Below, piece by piece: positions 10,069 to 20,635 of a DNA stretch of 64,000 bases. The stretch comes from Providencia alcalifaciens (GTDB lineage Bacteria > Pseudomonadota > Gammaproteobacteria > Enterobacterales > Enterobacteriaceae). The notes below the pieces were generated by a model that saw only the letters and a program-made list of their open reading frames with translations, had not been told where the DNA came from and did no database searches. Each line of letters opens with the position of its first letter. Positions within the stretch are counted from its first letter, which is position 1. Location: contig NZ_OU659204.1 of assembly GCF_915403165.1 (NCBI RefSeq), positions 806,001-870,000 of the forward strand, given 5' to 3'. The position numbers were made by a program, and so were the translations under genes.

Positions 10069-10401
10069 TCAAACGTCTTGATGACATATCAATAGTGTGT
10101 TTATCGAGTTGCTGTAAGTGAGCGTTTTTTCCTCGATTTGAGAGAGAAAAATGAATTTTTAGTCAGAAAAGTCACAAATAAAGAGGAATGATCGCTTCTT
10201 TTATCGGCTTTTCTCGACTCAGAGCGCATGCATCGGTATAATGCTGCGTCTAATTTTCAGTAAGGTTTCGGGACGCTTCTGATATCAGGGATGACCGTTA
10301 TGAAAGTAACGCCCCCGGTTCTGGAAGGGAGATTGCCGTTATGATTTAATGGCATAACTCTGGAGTAGACCGATCACTAAGATTTATTTTGAGGTAAGAA
10401 G
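10069..10401. promoter_or_regulatory. bolA-tig intergenic region with tig promoter
   Basis: 333 bp without a gene. A consensus -10 box TATAAT occurs at about 10236-10241, giving a long tig leader. The leader contains the repeated motif CCGTTATGA (around 10297 and 10335). A leader this long suggests post-transcriptional control, but no known riboswitch is recognisable. Confidence 0.45.
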
Positions 10402-11706
10402 ATGCAAGTTTCTGTTGAAACGACTCAAGGCCTTGGGCGTCGTGTAACAATCACCGTTCCTGCCACTGATATTGAAAAAGCGCTGAATAGCGAGCTGGTT
10501 AACGTTGCTAAGAAAGTCCGTGTTGATGGTTTCCGTAAAGGAAAAGTACCAATGCACATCGTTAAACAACGTTACGGTGCGTCTGTAATGCAAGACGTTC
10601 TGGGCGATGTTATGCAACGTAACTTTATCAATGCAATCATTGAACAAAAAATCAACCCAGCTGGCGCGCCAAGCTACAAGCCAGAAATGTTCGAAGACGG
10701 TAAAGACTTCGTTTACGCGGTTGAGTTCGAAGTATACCCAGAAATCGAATTAAAAGGTTTTGAAACTATCGAAGTTGAAAAACCAGCTGTAACCGTGAAA
10801 GACGAAGACCTCAACGACATGCTGGAAACTCTGCGTAAGCAACAAGCACAGTGGAAAGAAGTTGAAGATGCAGCGGCTGCTGATTCACGTATCACTATTA
10901 ACTTCACAGGTTCTATCGACGGTGAAGAGTTTGAAGGTGGTAAAGCTGAAGACTTCGCACTGGTTATGGGCGAAGGTCGTATGATCCCAGGCTTCGAAGA
11001 AGGCGTTGTTGGTCATAAAGCAGGTGAAGAATTCGATATCGAAGTTAACTTCCCAGAAGATTACCATGCAGAAAACCTGAAAGGTAAAGCGGCTAAGTTT
11101 GCTATCGTTCTGAAGAAAGTTGAACAACGTGAACTGCCAGAATTTACTGAAGAATTCGTTAAGCGTTTCGGTATTGCTGACGGTTCAGTAGACGGTCTGC
11201 GTGCAGAAGTTCGTAAAAACATGGAACGTGAGCTGAAAAATGCAGTTCGTAACCGTGTTAAAGCACAAGTTCTGGATGGTCTGGTTAACGCTAACGAAAT
11301 CGAAGTCCCAGCAGCAGTTATTGATGGTGAGATCGATGTTCTGCGTCGTCAAGCTGCACAGCGCTTTGGTGGCAACGAAAAACAAGCGATGGAATTACCG
11401 CGTGAACTGTTCGAAGAACAAGCTAAACGTCGCGTAGTTGTGGGTCTGCTGTTAGGCGAAGTTATCCGTACTAACGAGCTGAAAGCTGACGAAGATCGCG
11501 TTAAAGCGCTGATCGAAGACATGGCATCTGCTTACGAAGATCCATCAGAAGTTATCGAATACTACAGCAAAAATGAAGAGCTGATGAACAGTGTTCGTAA
11601 CTTAGCGTTAGAAGAGCAAGCTGTAGAAACTATTCTGGCAGCGGCTAAAGTAACTGAAAAAGAAACTAACTTCACTGAGCTGATGAACCAAGTTCAAGCT
11701 GGTTAA
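10402..11706 (+). CDS. tig: Trigger factor, ribosome-associated chaperone
   Basis: 434 residues, close to E. coli (432). It binds at the ribosomal exit tunnel and assists folding of nascent chains. The N-terminal ribosome-binding domain carries the GFRKGKVP signature (about residues 44-51). A FKBP-type PPIase domain follows (about 150-245, with [19 protein letters not shown]), then the helical C-terminal chaperone domain. A ribosome binding site GAGG precedes the ATG. Monocistronic, ending in a strong terminator. Confidence 0.98.
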   Translation: MQVSVETTQGLGRRVTITVPATDIEKALNSELVNVAKKVRVDGFRKGKVPMHIVKQRYGASVMQDVLGDVMQRNFINAIIEQKINPAGAPSYKPEMFEDGKDFVYAVEFEVYPEIELKGFETIEVEKPAVTVKDEDLNDMLETLRKQQAQWKEVEDAAAADSRITINFTGSIDGEEFEGGKAEDFALVMGEGRMIPGFEEGVVGHKAGEEFDIEVNFPEDYHAENLKGKAAKFAIVLKKVEQRELPEFTEEFVKRFGIADGSVDGLRAEVRKNMERELKNAVRNRVKAQVLDGLVNANEIEVPAAVIDGEIDVLRRQAAQRFGGNEKQAMELPRELFEEQAKRRVVVGLLLGEVIRTNELKADEDRVKALIEDMASAYEDPSEVIEYYSKNEELMNSVRNLALEEQAVETILAAAKVTEKETNFTELMNQVQAG

Positions 11707-11748
11707 TTTTTCTTTTTAGCAGTACTCTTCTTTTTAGAAGTACAAAGC

Positions 11749-11780
11749 AAAACCCGTGGTGTTTCACTGCGGGTTTTTTG
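11749..11780 (+). terminator. Rho-independent terminator of tig
   Basis: AAACCCG...CGGGTTT stem with inner GTG/CAC pairs, followed by TTTTTTG, 45 bp after the tig stop. Confidence 0.9.
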
Positions 11781-12207
11781 TCAATTAGCGTCGTAATATT
11801 TAGACTTTGTACAAATCATCTTGAAAATTACATTTAAACCCTAATTATAATAAGAGTTATCAAGATATCGTTCGCTGGATGATGATGGGATTTTTGTGTG
11901 GAACACATTTTTCGACAGTATAAAACCGTGTAACTAGATAGACTTGTGTTAAACTCTTTAACAGAGCGTCTTGCCTATCACAGTGTTTCCAACTGTATTC
12001 TGGCTTAATTCTTTAGCTACTTTTTAACCAAAATTTAAAAAAGTGACTAAAATAATGAAGTAAGCGAAGAGCATGAGCAAGCAGACACAACTAACTTCGA
12101 TAGAGTGTTTTTTTAGAAATATTGTTTGTAGCACAATCCCTGCCCAAAATGGCGGACAGACAGCAAATTAGGCGCAAGCACCAGAAAGTTTTTAATAGGA
12201 GATTTCG
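11781..12207. promoter_or_regulatory. clpP upstream region
   Basis: 427 bp with no recognised gene; it must contain the clpP promoter(s). No sigma-32 site is clear enough to assert. A 32-codon ORF (12073-12171, ATG to TAG) with only a weak ribosome binding site lies just before clpP. Confidence 0.4.
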
Positions 12208-12828
12208 ATGTCACATTTTGGCGGTCAGGAGCAGTTAGCATCCCAAATGGCACTTGTGCCAATGGTTATCGAGCAAACCTCTCGAGGTGAGCGCTCATAT
12301 GATATTTATTCACGTCTATTAAAAGAACGTATTATCTTCCTGACAGGTCAGGTGGAAGATCATATGGCGAACTTAATTGTCGCTCAAATGCTATTTCTTG
12401 AAGCAGAAAACCCAGAAAAAGATATTCAACTTTATATCAACTCACCAGGCGGAGTGATCACTGCAGGAATGTCAATCTATGACACCATGCAATTTATTAA
12501 ACCTGATGTGAGCACTATCTGTATGGGACAAGCGTGCTCAATGGGTGCGTTTTTATTAACCGCAGGTACAAAAGGTAAACGTTTCTGCTTACCAAACTCT
12601 CGCGTCATGATCCACCAACCGTTAGGTGGCTATCAAGGACAAGCGACAGACATTGAAATTCACGCTCAAGAAATTTTGAAAGTGAAATCGCGTATGAATG
12701 AATTGATGGCCCAACATACTGGGAAATCCATCGAAGAAATTAGTCGCGACACAGAGCGTGACCGTTTCTTATCAGCAAATGAAGCCAAAGAATATGGTCT
12801 AGTTGATCATATTTATACCAGCCGTTAA
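12208..12828 (+). CDS. clpP: ATP-dependent Clp protease proteolytic subunit
   Basis: Tetradecameric serine protease working with ClpX or ClpA. It has 206 residues (E. coli 207). The catalytic triad is visible at Ser111 ([11 protein letters not shown]), His136 (MIHQPLGG) and Asp185 (ERDRFLS), numbered as in E. coli including a short propeptide. The ribosome binding site AGGAGA is 6 nt before the ATG. Followed by clpX after 117 bp, the usual arrangement. Confidence 0.98.
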   Translation: MSHFGGQEQLASQMALVPMVIEQTSRGERSYDIYSRLLKERIIFLTGQVEDHMANLIVAQMLFLEAENPEKDIQLYINSPGGVITAGMSIYDTMQFIKPDVSTICMGQACSMGAFLLTAGTKGKRFCLPNSRVMIHQPLGGYQGQATDIEIHAQEILKVKSRMNELMAQHTGKSIEEISRDTERDRFLSANEAKEYGLVDHIYTSR

Positions 12829-12945
12829 TTTGCGAATATTTTGATATAATTAATTTATATCCTAAAGGTTTTGATAATTTCTTGCCTTGTTTTTCTACGA
12901 GAGTTAGATAAAACAAGGCATTATAAATATAAGTGAGGTCTACTG

Positions 12946-14223
12946 ATGACAGATAAACGCAAAGAGGGGGCAGGTAAATTACTGTACTGTTCTTTCTGCG
13001 GAAAAAGTCAGCATGAAGTGCGTAAGCTGATTGCCGGTCCGTCAGTCTATATTTGTGATGAATGTGTGGATTTATGCCTCGACATCATCCGTGAAGAGAT
13101 CAAAGAACTGGCTCCGCATCGTGAGCGTAGTGAATTGCCAACTCCCCACGAAATCAGACAGCATCTTGACGACTACGTTATTGGTCAAGAAAAAGCGAAA
13201 AAAGTGTTAGCAGTTGCTGTTTATAACCACTACAAACGTCTACGTAACGGCGATAAAACCAGCGATGGTGTTGAATTAGGCAAAAGTAATATTCTGCTAA
13301 TTGGCCCGACGGGTAGTGGTAAAACGTTATTAGCGGAAACGTTAGCTCGCTATTTAGATGTGCCATTCACTATGGCGGATGCGACCACATTAACTGAAGC
13401 GGGTTATGTGGGTGAAGACGTTGAAAACATCATCCAGAAGCTACTACAAAAATGCGACTATGATGTTGAGAAAGCTCAACGTGGTATCGTCTATATCGAT
13501 GAAATTGATAAAATTTCTCGTAAGTCCGATAACCCATCCATCACGCGTGACGTATCAGGTGAGGGAGTGCAGCAAGCATTACTGAAACTGATTGAAGGTA
13601 CTGTAGCTGCGGTTCCGCCGCAAGGTGGTCGTAAGCATCCACAGCAAGAGTTTTTACAGGTTGATACCTCGAAAATTCTGTTTATCTGTGGTGGTGCATT
13701 TGCAGGGTTGGATAAAGTTATTGGCCAACGTCTGAATACTCGTTCAGGTATTGGCTTTGCGGCGCAGGTTAAAGGTGAATCAGAGAAGGCAACAGAAGGT
13801 GAATTACTCACTCAAGCGGAGCCTGAAGATCTCATTAAATTTGGTTTGATCCCTGAATTTATCGGTCGTCTACCTGTGGTTGCCACATTGACTGAACTGA
13901 GTGAAGAAGCACTGATTCAGATCTTAAAAGAGCCGAAAAACGCATTAACTAAACAGTATCAAGCTCTGTTTAACCTTGAAGGCACTGAATTAGAGTTTCG
14001 TGAAGAAGCATTAACGGCGATAGCGAAAAAAGCGATGGCACGTAAAACAGGTGCTCGTGGCTTACGTTCAATCGTCGAAGCAGCTCTACTTAATACCATG
14101 TACGATCTACCTTCAATGAGTGATGTTGAAAAAGTGGTTGTAGATGAAAATGTGATTAATGAACAGTCAGAACCGCTGTTAATCTACAGCAAACCGGATG
14201 CCCAAGCCTCTGGCGATAATTAA
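12946..14223 (+). CDS. clpX: ClpXP protease ATPase subunit ClpX
   Basis: AAA+ unfoldase that recognises ssrA-tagged and other substrates and feeds ClpP. It has 425 residues (E. coli 424). The N-terminal zinc-binding domain has four cysteines at 15, 18, 37 and 40. Walker A GPTGSGKT is at residues 120-127 and Walker B is in [10 protein letters not shown]. The pore loop GYVGEDV and the ClpP-docking IGF loop (SGIGFAAQV) are also visible. It probably shares a transcript with clpP and ends in a strong terminator. Confidence 0.98.
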   Translation: MTDKRKEGAGKLLYCSFCGKSQHEVRKLIAGPSVYICDECVDLCLDIIREEIKELAPHRERSELPTPHEIRQHLDDYVIGQEKAKKVLAVAVYNHYKRLRNGDKTSDGVELGKSNILLIGPTGSGKTLLAETLARYLDVPFTMADATTLTEAGYVGEDVENIIQKLLQKCDYDVEKAQRGIVYIDEIDKISRKSDNPSITRDVSGEGVQQALLKLIEGTVAAVPPQGGRKHPQQEFLQVDTSKILFICGGAFAGLDKVIGQRLNTRSGIGFAAQVKGESEKATEGELLTQAEPEDLIKFGLIPEFIGRLPVVATLTELSEEALIQILKEPKNALTKQYQALFNLEGTELEFREEALTAIAKKAMARKTGARGLRSIVEAALLNTMYDLPSMSDVEKVVVDENVINEQSEPLLIYSKPDAQASGDN

Positions 14224-14252
14224 CTTCTCGTCTGTGTTCAATAAGTAATCAA

Positions 14253-14285
14253 ACAAAATGAGGGGTAACCCTCATTTTGTTTTTT
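14253..14285 (+). terminator. Rho-independent terminator of clpX
   Basis: ACAAAATGAGGGG/CCCTCATTTTGT stem with a TAA-centred tight loop, followed by a T-run. Confidence 0.92.
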
Positions 14286-14456
14286 ATGTTTAACTAACCA
14301 TTGAATGCTAAAATCTTGTCCCCATATAGTTTATATTCTTAGTTGTGGTTTCCTTATTTTGAAATAGCGCTGTTTATATCACAGTGTTTTACAAGAATTT
14401 TTTCTGTTATAAGCAGAAACCCTTAACTGGCGTGTGCTAAACGAAGAGAGAGCTTT

Positions 14457-16886
14457 ATGAATCCAGAGCGTTCCGAACGCATTGAAATACCAGTATTGCC
14501 TCTGCGTGATGTAGTGGTATACCCACATATGGTGATCCCACTGTTTGTTGGACGTGAAAAATCCATTCACAGTCTGGAAGCAGCAATGGATCATGATAAG
14601 CAAGTGATGCTGGTTGCGCAAAAAGAAGCCTCAACCGATGAACCTGGGGTGAATGATTTATTTACTGTTGGGACAATTGCATCTGTGATTCAGATGCTGA
14701 AACTACCTGACGGTACTGTTAAAGTGCTAGTTGAAGGACTGCGCCGTGCTCGTATTACTAGCCTGACTGATAACGGCGAGTATTTCTTAGCACAAGCTGA
14801 ATATCTGGCGAACGATGGTGCGAAAGCGGCTATTTACGATGACGCATCAAAAGTGCCAAGCACTGCGGAATTGGTTGACGAAAAAGAGCAAGAAGTATTA
14901 TATCGCACGATTGTTAGCCAGTTCGAAAGCTACATCAAACTGAACAAAAAAATCCCACCTGAAGTTCTGACTTCACTGCATGCGATTGAGCAAGACCAGC
15001 TAGATAAACTGGCTGATACGATTGCTTCACACATGCCGTTAAAACTGGCAGACAAACAGCGCGTTTTAGAAATGGCAAACATTGCTGAGCGTGTTGAGTT
15101 CCTGATGGCAATGATGGAATCAGAAACTGAGTTGCTGCAAGTTGAAAAACGCATTCGTAACCGCGTGAAAAAACAGATGGAAAAAAGCCAGCGCGAGTAC
15201 TATTTGAATGAGCAAATGAAAGCCATTCAAAAAGAACTCGGCGAAATGGATGATGCTCCAGATGAAAACGAGTCGCTGAAACGCAAAATCGAAGAAGCGA
15301 AAATGCCAAAAGAGGCACAAGAAAAAGCCGAAGCGGAATTGCAGAAGCTGAAAATGATGTCTCCAATGTCAGCGGAAGCGACTGTAGTTCGTAGCTACAT
15401 TGACTGGATGGTTCAGGTTCCGTGGCATAAGCGCAGCAAAGTCAAAAAAGATTTAGTGAAAGCGCAAGAAGTGCTCGACACAGACCATTATGGCTTAGAG
15501 CGCGTTAAAGATCGCATCCTTGAATACCTCGCGGTTCAAAGCCGTGTCAGTAAAATCAAAGGGCCTATCTTATGCTTAGTAGGGCCTCCAGGGGTTGGTA
15601 AAACGTCTCTGGGACAATCTATCGCGAAAGCGACAGGGCGTGAATACACCCGTATGGCTCTGGGTGGGGTGCGTGACGAAGCGGAAATCCGTGGTCACCG
15701 CCGTACTTATATTGGTTCAATGCCGGGTAAACTTATCCAGAAAATGGCAAAAGTTGGGGTTAAAAACCCACTGTTTTTACTGGATGAAATCGACAAAATG
15801 TCTTCAGACATGCGTGGGGATCCTGCATCAGCACTGTTAGAAGTGTTAGATCCAGAACAAAACGTTGCATTCAACGACCATTATCTGGAAGTTGATTATG
15901 ACTTGTCTGACGTAATGTTTGTGGCAACATCGAACTCGATGAATATCCCTGCACCATTATTAGATCGTATGGAAGTGATCCGTCTGTCTGGTTATACCGA
16001 AGACGAAAAACTGAATATTGCTAAGAGACATTTATTATCTAAGCAAATCGAGCGTAATGCCTTGAAAAAAGGTGAGTTATCTATCGATGATAGCGCAATT
16101 ATGAGCATCATTCGCTATTACACTCGTGAAGCTGGCGTGCGTGGTTTAGAGCGTGAAATTTCTAAATTATGCCGTAAAGCAGTGAAAGCGTTGTTGATGG
16201 ATAAAAAGCTGAAGCATATTGAGATCACTGCTGACAATCTGAAAGATTACCTAGGTGTTCGTCGCTTTGACTACGGTCATGCTGATACCGAAAACCGTGT
16301 AGGGCAAGTTACTGGCTTAGCATGGACAGAAGTTGGTGGTGATTTACTTACCATCGAAACTGCCTGTGTACCGGGTAAAGGTAAGTTAACTTACACCGGT
16401 TCTCTGGGTGAAGTGATGCAAGAGTCAATTCAAACAGCATTGACTGTGGTACGCGCTCGTGCAGAAAAACTGGGTATTAACGGTGACTTCTATGAAAAAC
16501 GTGATATTCACGTTCACGTACCTGAAGGCGCAACACCGAAAGATGGCCCAAGTGCGGGTATTGCAATGTCAACGGCACTGGTTTCTTGCTTAACAGGTAA
16601 CCCTGTAAAAGCGGATGTGGCGATGACCGGTGAAATTACGTTACGTGGGTTAGTATTACCAATTGGTGGGCTGAAAGAAAAATTACTGGCAGCGCATCGT
16701 GGTGGTATTAAAACGGTTCTTATCCCTGATGATAACAAACGTGATTTAGAAGAAATCCCTCAGAATGTGATTGCTGATTTGCAAATCCATCCTGTTAAGA
16801 CAATTGAAGAAGTTCTTTCATTAGCATTAGTCAATCCTCCTTTTGGGGCTGAAGTGGTCCAAAAGAAAGCTAAAAGAGTGAGCTGA
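14457..16886 (+). CDS. lon: ATP-dependent Lon protease
   Basis: Cytosolic AAA+ serine protease for misfolded and regulatory proteins. It has 809 residues against 784 in E. coli. The N-terminal substrate-binding domain is followed by Walker A GPPGVGKT, Walker B LFLLDEIDKM, and a C-terminal protease domain with the Ser-Lys dyad: Ser in PKDGPSAG (about 699) and Lys in GGLKEKLLAAHRGG (about 742). Compared with remembered E. coli Lon, about 18 extra residues lie in the N-terminal domain after AEYL (about residues 120-140), 2 more near residue 178, and 5 at the C-terminus (ending KKAKRVS). The ribosome binding site GAGAG precedes the ATG. Confidence 0.98.
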   Translation: MNPERSERIEIPVLPLRDVVVYPHMVIPLFVGREKSIHSLEAAMDHDKQVMLVAQKEASTDEPGVNDLFTVGTIASVIQMLKLPDGTVKVLVEGLRRARITSLTDNGEYFLAQAEYLANDGAKAAIYDDASKVPSTAELVDEKEQEVLYRTIVSQFESYIKLNKKIPPEVLTSLHAIEQDQLDKLADTIASHMPLKLADKQRVLEMANIAERVEFLMAMMESETELLQVEKRIRNRVKKQMEKSQREYYLNEQMKAIQKELGEMDDAPDENESLKRKIEEAKMPKEAQEKAEAELQKLKMMSPMSAEATVVRSYIDWMVQVPWHKRSKVKKDLVKAQEVLDTDHYGLERVKDRILEYLAVQSRVSKIKGPILCLVGPPGVGKTSLGQSIAKATGREYTRMALGGVRDEAEIRGHRRTYIGSMPGKLIQKMAKVGVKNPLFLLDEIDKMSSDMRGDPASALLEVLDPEQNVAFNDHYLEVDYDLSDVMFVATSNSMNIPAPLLDRMEVIRLSGYTEDEKLNIAKRHLLSKQIERNALKKGELSIDDSAIMSIIRYYTREAGVRGLEREISKLCRKAVKALLMDKKLKHIEITADNLKDYLGVRRFDYGHADTENRVGQVTGLAWTEVGGDLLTIETACVPGKGKLTYTGSLGEVMQESIQTALTVVRARAEKLGINGDFYEKRDIHVHVPEGATPKDGPSAGIAMSTALVSCLTGNPVKADVAMTGEITLRGLVLPIGGLKEKLLAAHRGGIKTVLIPDDNKRDLEEIPQNVIADLQIHPVKTIEEVLSLALVNPPFGAEVVQKKAKRVS

Positions 16887-16908
16887 ATCAAGAAGTTTGT
16901 ATAAAATT

Positions 16909-16949
16909 AAGGCTGACAGCTAATTTAGGGCTTGTCAGCCTTTTTTTTC
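16909..16949 (+). terminator. Rho-independent terminator of lon
   Basis: AAGGCTGACA/TGTCAGCCTT 10-bp stem followed by eight T residues. Confidence 0.92.
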
Positions 16950-17124
16950 GTCGCTACTTTAGCGAAGATTCTGATAATGGTTAGCGTGCTATCTGTTTTC
17001 TTGCCATTAATATTCAGGATTGATATAACGGCTGCATCATTAATTAACTATACTTAGTAATGTTAACTATACTGTAGTTGGTTAATTAACCGATAAAGTC
17101 AAAACTAATATGGGGATGATAATA

Positions 17125-17400
17125 GTGAATAAGTCTCAACTGATTGAAAAAATCGCTGCAGAAGCGAATATTTCTAAAGCCGCAGCAGGTCGCGTAGTCG
17201 ACGCTTTCGTTGCTTCTGTAACGAAGTCTCTGAGCAAAGGTGATGATGTTACTTTAGTTGGTTTTGGTACTTTTAATGTACGTCAACGCGCAGCACGTAC
17301 AGGTCGTAATCCGCAGACAGGTAAAGAAATTAAAATCGCTGCGGCAAAAGTTCCTGCATTCCGTGCAGGCAAAGGTCTTAAAGACGCTGTTAACGGTTAA
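17125..17400 (+). CDS. hupB: DNA-binding protein HU-beta
   Basis: Histone-like nucleoid protein that bends DNA as a homo- or HU-alpha heterodimer. The mature sequence begins [14 protein letters not shown] and contains the DNA-binding arm ([15 protein letters not shown]) of the HU/IHF family. I choose the GTG at 17125 as start because GGGGAT lies about 7 nt upstream and it gives the family's standard 91 residues. An in-frame ATG at 17110 would add five unsupported residues and has no ribosome binding site. Located between lon and ppiD as in E. coli. Confidence 0.95.
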   Translation: MNKSQLIEKIAAEANISKAAAGRVVDAFVASVTKSLSKGDDVTLVGFGTFNVRQRAARTGRNPQTGKEIKIAAAKVPAFRAGKGLKDAVNG

Positions 17401-17475
17401 TTGAGTTTAGTTTCGTCTTTCACGCATTTTTGCGAAAACTCAAACTGACGTAATGTCTTTAATCAGCTAATATAT

Positions 17476-17508
17476 AAGCGCGCCATGGAAATGGTGCGCT
17501 TTTTTTTC
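17476..17508 (+). terminator. Rho-independent terminator of hupB
   Basis: AAGCGCGCCAT/ATGGTGCGCTT stem (with one G-T pair) followed by an uninterrupted T-run. Confidence 0.9.
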
Positions 17509-17573
17509 TATCTGAGTTAAAATTAGCGTAATATTAAGAAATTCAACAAAGCAAAGCGGAGTTAAGCCTTTTT

Positions 17574-19442
17574 ATGATGGAAGATCTACGCACGAAGGCG
17601 AACAGTCCTTTTATTAAAGTGTTGTTAGCTATTATTATCTTGTCATTCGTGCTGACAGGTGTTGCTGGCTATGTGATTGGTGGCTCAAGTAATAATGCTG
17701 CTGAAGTCAATGGACAGCCAATAAGCAAGGAACAATTACAGCAAGCTTTCCAGCAAGAGCGTCAGTCATTACAAGAATACTTAGGAGATAAATTCTCTGA
17801 AGTTGCGAGTAATGACAACTACATGAAAGAGCTGCGTACCCAAGCTTTGAATAACTTAATCAATAATCAATTGATTAACCAATACGCTAATGAATTACAA
17901 CTCTCTGCTAGCGACCAACAAATTGAGCAAGCTATTTTTGCTATGCAAGTTTTCCAAACAAATGGGAATTTTGATAGCGAAAAATACCGCGAAATTTTAA
18001 AACGTTACAATATTAATGCCGATGATTTTGCGGCACAAATTCGCCAAGATTTAGTTCGTGCGCAATTAGGTAAATCGTTCACCGGAACAGAATTTGCCCT
18101 GCCTTCAGAAGTAAAAGCGTATGCAGAACTGTTTATGCAGGAGCGTGAAGTTCGTACAGCAAACTTGTCATTAGCTGCGCTAGAAGCTAAACAAACCGTT
18201 TCTGAAGATGAATTAAAAGCGTATTACGCGGCAAATCAAAACAGTTTCATTTCACCTGAACAAGTTCAAGTAAGCTATGTAGAAATGGATGCGGCATCTA
18301 TGCCTAAAGCATCTGTGACGGCTGAAGAAGTGAAAGCTTACTACGATGAAAACCTGAAGAATTTCACGAAAGCGGAACAAAAGCTGTATAGCATGATTCA
18401 AGTTGCATCAGAAAAAGATGCACAAGCTTTAGAAGCTGAGCTGAAAGGCGGCGCTGATTTCGCAACTTTAGCTACCGAAAAATCCACAGATAAATTCAGT
18501 GCAGGTAACAAAGGCGTGATTGGTTGGATGGAAGCAACTTCTACACCAAGCGAAATCATCAGTGCGAATTTAACCGAGAAAGGCCAAGTTTCTGCACCGA
18601 TCAAAGTCCAAGATAATTATGTCTTATTCCGTTTGGATGATGTTAAGCCAGAATCGATTAAGTCTTTTGATGACGTTAAATCAAGTATTGAAACTAGCGT
18701 AGTCCAAGATAAAAGCGTTAAACAATTTTACGATTTACAACAGAAAGTGAGTGAAGCTGCGACTAATGACAATGAGTCATTAGCATCAGTTGAAAGCATT
18801 TCTGGCTTGAAAGTTGTGACTACGGGCTGGTTTGATCGTCAAAACCCACCGGCACAACTGAATTTCCCGAAAGTCGTTAACGAAGTATTCAGCGACCGTT
18901 TAGTCGATAAAAAAGGTACAACAGGTATCAACTCTGACGTGATCAACGTTGAAGGGGATCGTGCGTTTGTCCTGCGTGTGACTGACTATAAAGCTGAATC
19001 AACAGAGCCATTCGAAACAGTAAAAGCGGATATTGAAGCATTAGTTAAGCGTCAGAAAGCGTCTGCCCAATTAAAAGCGAATGGTGAGAAATTACTGGCA
19101 GAGTTACAAGCGGGTAAAGGTGATGAAGCATTGAAAGAGGCAGACACCCAATTTGGTGCTGTTCAAACAGTTTCATTCCTTGCTCCTGCAACTGATGTGA
19201 CTGGCGTTGCGATGAAAATGACACCGCCAACTGACGGTAAACCAACTTACGCAATCGCTTATGACCAAAAAGATAATCTGCTAATTGTACAATTAGATAA
19301 AGTGACTTTAGGTCAGCCAACTGCTGATGAGCTGAGCCAGTTATCTAACGAATATCGTGGTGCAATGAGCTCTGCGGTGAATGAAGCGTTAATGCTGAAT
19401 TTACGCGCGAATGCAAAAATTGAAGTGCAAAGCTTAGAATAA
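17574..19442 (+). CDS. ppiD: Periplasmic folding chaperone PpiD
   Basis: 622-residue inner-membrane-anchored periplasmic chaperone that sits at the SecYEG exit. One TM helix is at about residues 13-37, followed by a SurA-N-like chaperone region. A central parvulin-type domain (about 265-355, including FATLATEKSTDKFSAGNKG) follows, then a long C-terminal region. In this family the parvulin domain lacks isomerase activity. It starts MMEDLRTKANSPFIKVLLA as in relatives, with GGAG upstream. Confidence 0.96.
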   Translation: MMEDLRTKANSPFIKVLLAIIILSFVLTGVAGYVIGGSSNNAAEVNGQPISKEQLQQAFQQERQSLQEYLGDKFSEVASNDNYMKELRTQALNNLINNQLINQYANELQLSASDQQIEQAIFAMQVFQTNGNFDSEKYREILKRYNINADDFAAQIRQDLVRAQLGKSFTGTEFALPSEVKAYAELFMQEREVRTANLSLAALEAKQTVSEDELKAYYAANQNSFISPEQVQVSYVEMDAASMPKASVTAEEVKAYYDENLKNFTKAEQKLYSMIQVASEKDAQALEAELKGGADFATLATEKSTDKFSAGNKGVIGWMEATSTPSEIISANLTEKGQVSAPIKVQDNYVLFRLDDVKPESIKSFDDVKSSIETSVVQDKSVKQFYDLQQKVSEAATNDNESLASVESISGLKVVTTGWFDRQNPPAQLNFPKVVNEVFSDRLVDKKGTTGINSDVINVEGDRAFVLRVTDYKAESTEPFETVKADIEALVKRQKASAQLKANGEKLLAELQAGKGDEALKEADTQFGAVQTVSFLAPATDVTGVAMKMTPPTDGKPTYAIAYDQKDNLLIVQLDKVTLGQPTADELSQLSNEYRGAMSSAVNEALMLNLRANAKIEVQSLE

Positions 19443-19502
19443 GTTATTTGCATGGAATAATTGCGAAGCGTTTCGCAACTAAGGTTGTAATATCTGTAAC
19501 TG

Positions 19503-19526
19503 AAGGCCACCCATTGGGTGGCCTTT
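19503..19526 (+). terminator. Terminator hairpin after ppiD
   Basis: AAGGCCACC/GGGTGGCCTT stem 60 bp after the ppiD stop. Only a short T-run follows. Confidence 0.75.
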
Positions 19527-19602
19527 CGCATTATATAAACCGAAGAAAAGTTTTTGAAAAAATTCTCTGGCATTGTGATGTTTCAACACACATAGGAGAA
19601 CA

Positions 19603-19977
19603 ATGATGAAATGGAATAAAAGTATTAAACAAGGATTAGGGACAGCGTTAATGGTAGCAATGTTATGCCCTTTATCGGCATTTGCAGCAGTCAAGAAAGC
19701 AGAAACTGAAAAATCTGTAGCGGCGATTGTGCAGCCTCAAAATAGTGATGAAGTAAAAAATGTGGCGAGTTTAACATCCTCTGACCAAGTGAATATTAAT
19801 CAAGCCACTGCTGAGGAATTAGCTAGAAAACTCAATGGGATTGGTAAACAGAAAGCTCAGGCTATTGTGGAATACCGAGAAAAATACGGCGCTTTTAATA
19901 CTGTTGAAAATATCCTTGAAGTGCAGGGCATTGGGCCTGCATTTTTAGAGAAAAATCGTAATAAACTTGTCCTATAA
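19603..19977 (+). CDS. ybaV: ComEA-like helix-hairpin-helix protein YbaV
   Basis: 124 residues. The N-terminal signal peptide (cleavage likely after SAFAA near residue 29) indicates export. The C-terminal 65 residues hold two helix-hairpin-helix motifs (VNINQATAEELARKLNGIG and FNTVENILEVQGIGPAF) of the ComEA type, which bind DNA non-specifically. ComEA binds incoming DNA in competent bacteria; in enterobacteria the role of YbaV is unproven. Either of two adjacent ATG codons could start it; GGAG lies 6 nt before the first. Confidence 0.9.
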   Translation: MMKWNKSIKQGLGTALMVAMLCPLSAFAAVKKAETEKSVAAIVQPQNSDEVKNVASLTSSDQVNINQATAEELARKLNGIGKQKAQAIVEYREKYGAFNTVENILEVQGIGPAFLEKNRNKLVL

Positions 19978-19980
19978 GCA

Positions 19981-20012
19981 AAATAGCCCACTTTCAACGT
20001 GGGCTATTTTTT
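19981..20012 (+). terminator. Rho-independent terminator of ybaV
   Basis: AAATAGCCCAC/GTGGGCTATTT stem with TTTCAAC loop, then T-run, a few bases after the stop. Confidence 0.92.
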
Positions 20013-20190
20013 AGGAAATAGAAATTAGCGTTATGAGGTTAAAAACAAATTATGGGTAATATTTATGCTATTTAATTTAATTTAAAGCACGAATATGAGA
20101 GCTAAGTCTGATAAGTAATATTTTTTAAGCAGCTCTTTCAAATATTTGTTATTTTTATGTTATTAAACAATTCATCTGGTCGGAGTAGTT

Positions 20191-20619
20191 ATGGCAATAC
20201 ACATAAAAGTACTCGGTTATCACATTGATGTCTTTCAGCATGTCAATAATGCTCGGTACTTAGAGTTCTATGAAGCGGATAGATGGGATTGGATGGGTAA
20301 AGCTAATCTTATTGAATGGGCTATCCAGCATAGAATAGTTATGGCGGCGGTGAATATTAATGTTAACTATTTACAAGCCGTTGGGTTGGGCGATGAGCTA
20401 ACCGTCCATTCACGAATGGATAAAATTGGAGTGAAGAGTGCTGTTTGCTACCAACAAATTATTCGCCATCGTAATGGTGTTGATGAAGTGGTATCCGATG
20501 CGTACGTCACGTTTGTCTTTATTGATGGCAAAGTCAATAAAGCTATGGTGATCGAGGATGAACTCCGAGAAAAAATTGAATCGCTGAAAAACAAAACAGA
20601 TACGTTTATCGAAGTATAG
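20191..20619 (+). CDS. fadM: Long-chain acyl-CoA thioesterase FadM (YbaW)
   Basis: 142-residue hot-dog-fold thioesterase of the 4HBT family. The catalytic-Asp motif is in YHIDVFQHVNNARYLEF (about residues 11-27). It hydrolyses long-chain acyl-CoAs, notably a dead-end unsaturated intermediate of oleate oxidation in E. coli. It is about ten residues longer than E. coli FadM at the C-terminus. Synteny with ybaV and queC supports the call. No FadR site could be identified with confidence. Confidence 0.92.
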   Translation: MAIHIKVLGYHIDVFQHVNNARYLEFYEADRWDWMGKANLIEWAIQHRIVMAAVNINVNYLQAVGLGDELTVHSRMDKIGVKSAVCYQQIIRHRNGVDEVVSDAYVTFVFIDGKVNKAMVIEDELREKIESLKNKTDTFIEV

Positions 20620-20635
20620 GCAAATTAGAAGTATA

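Noticed and set aside
14930-15366. Long minus-strand open frames within lon
   Set aside because: Fully inside a strongly conserved gene on the other strand; no start signals or recognisable domains.
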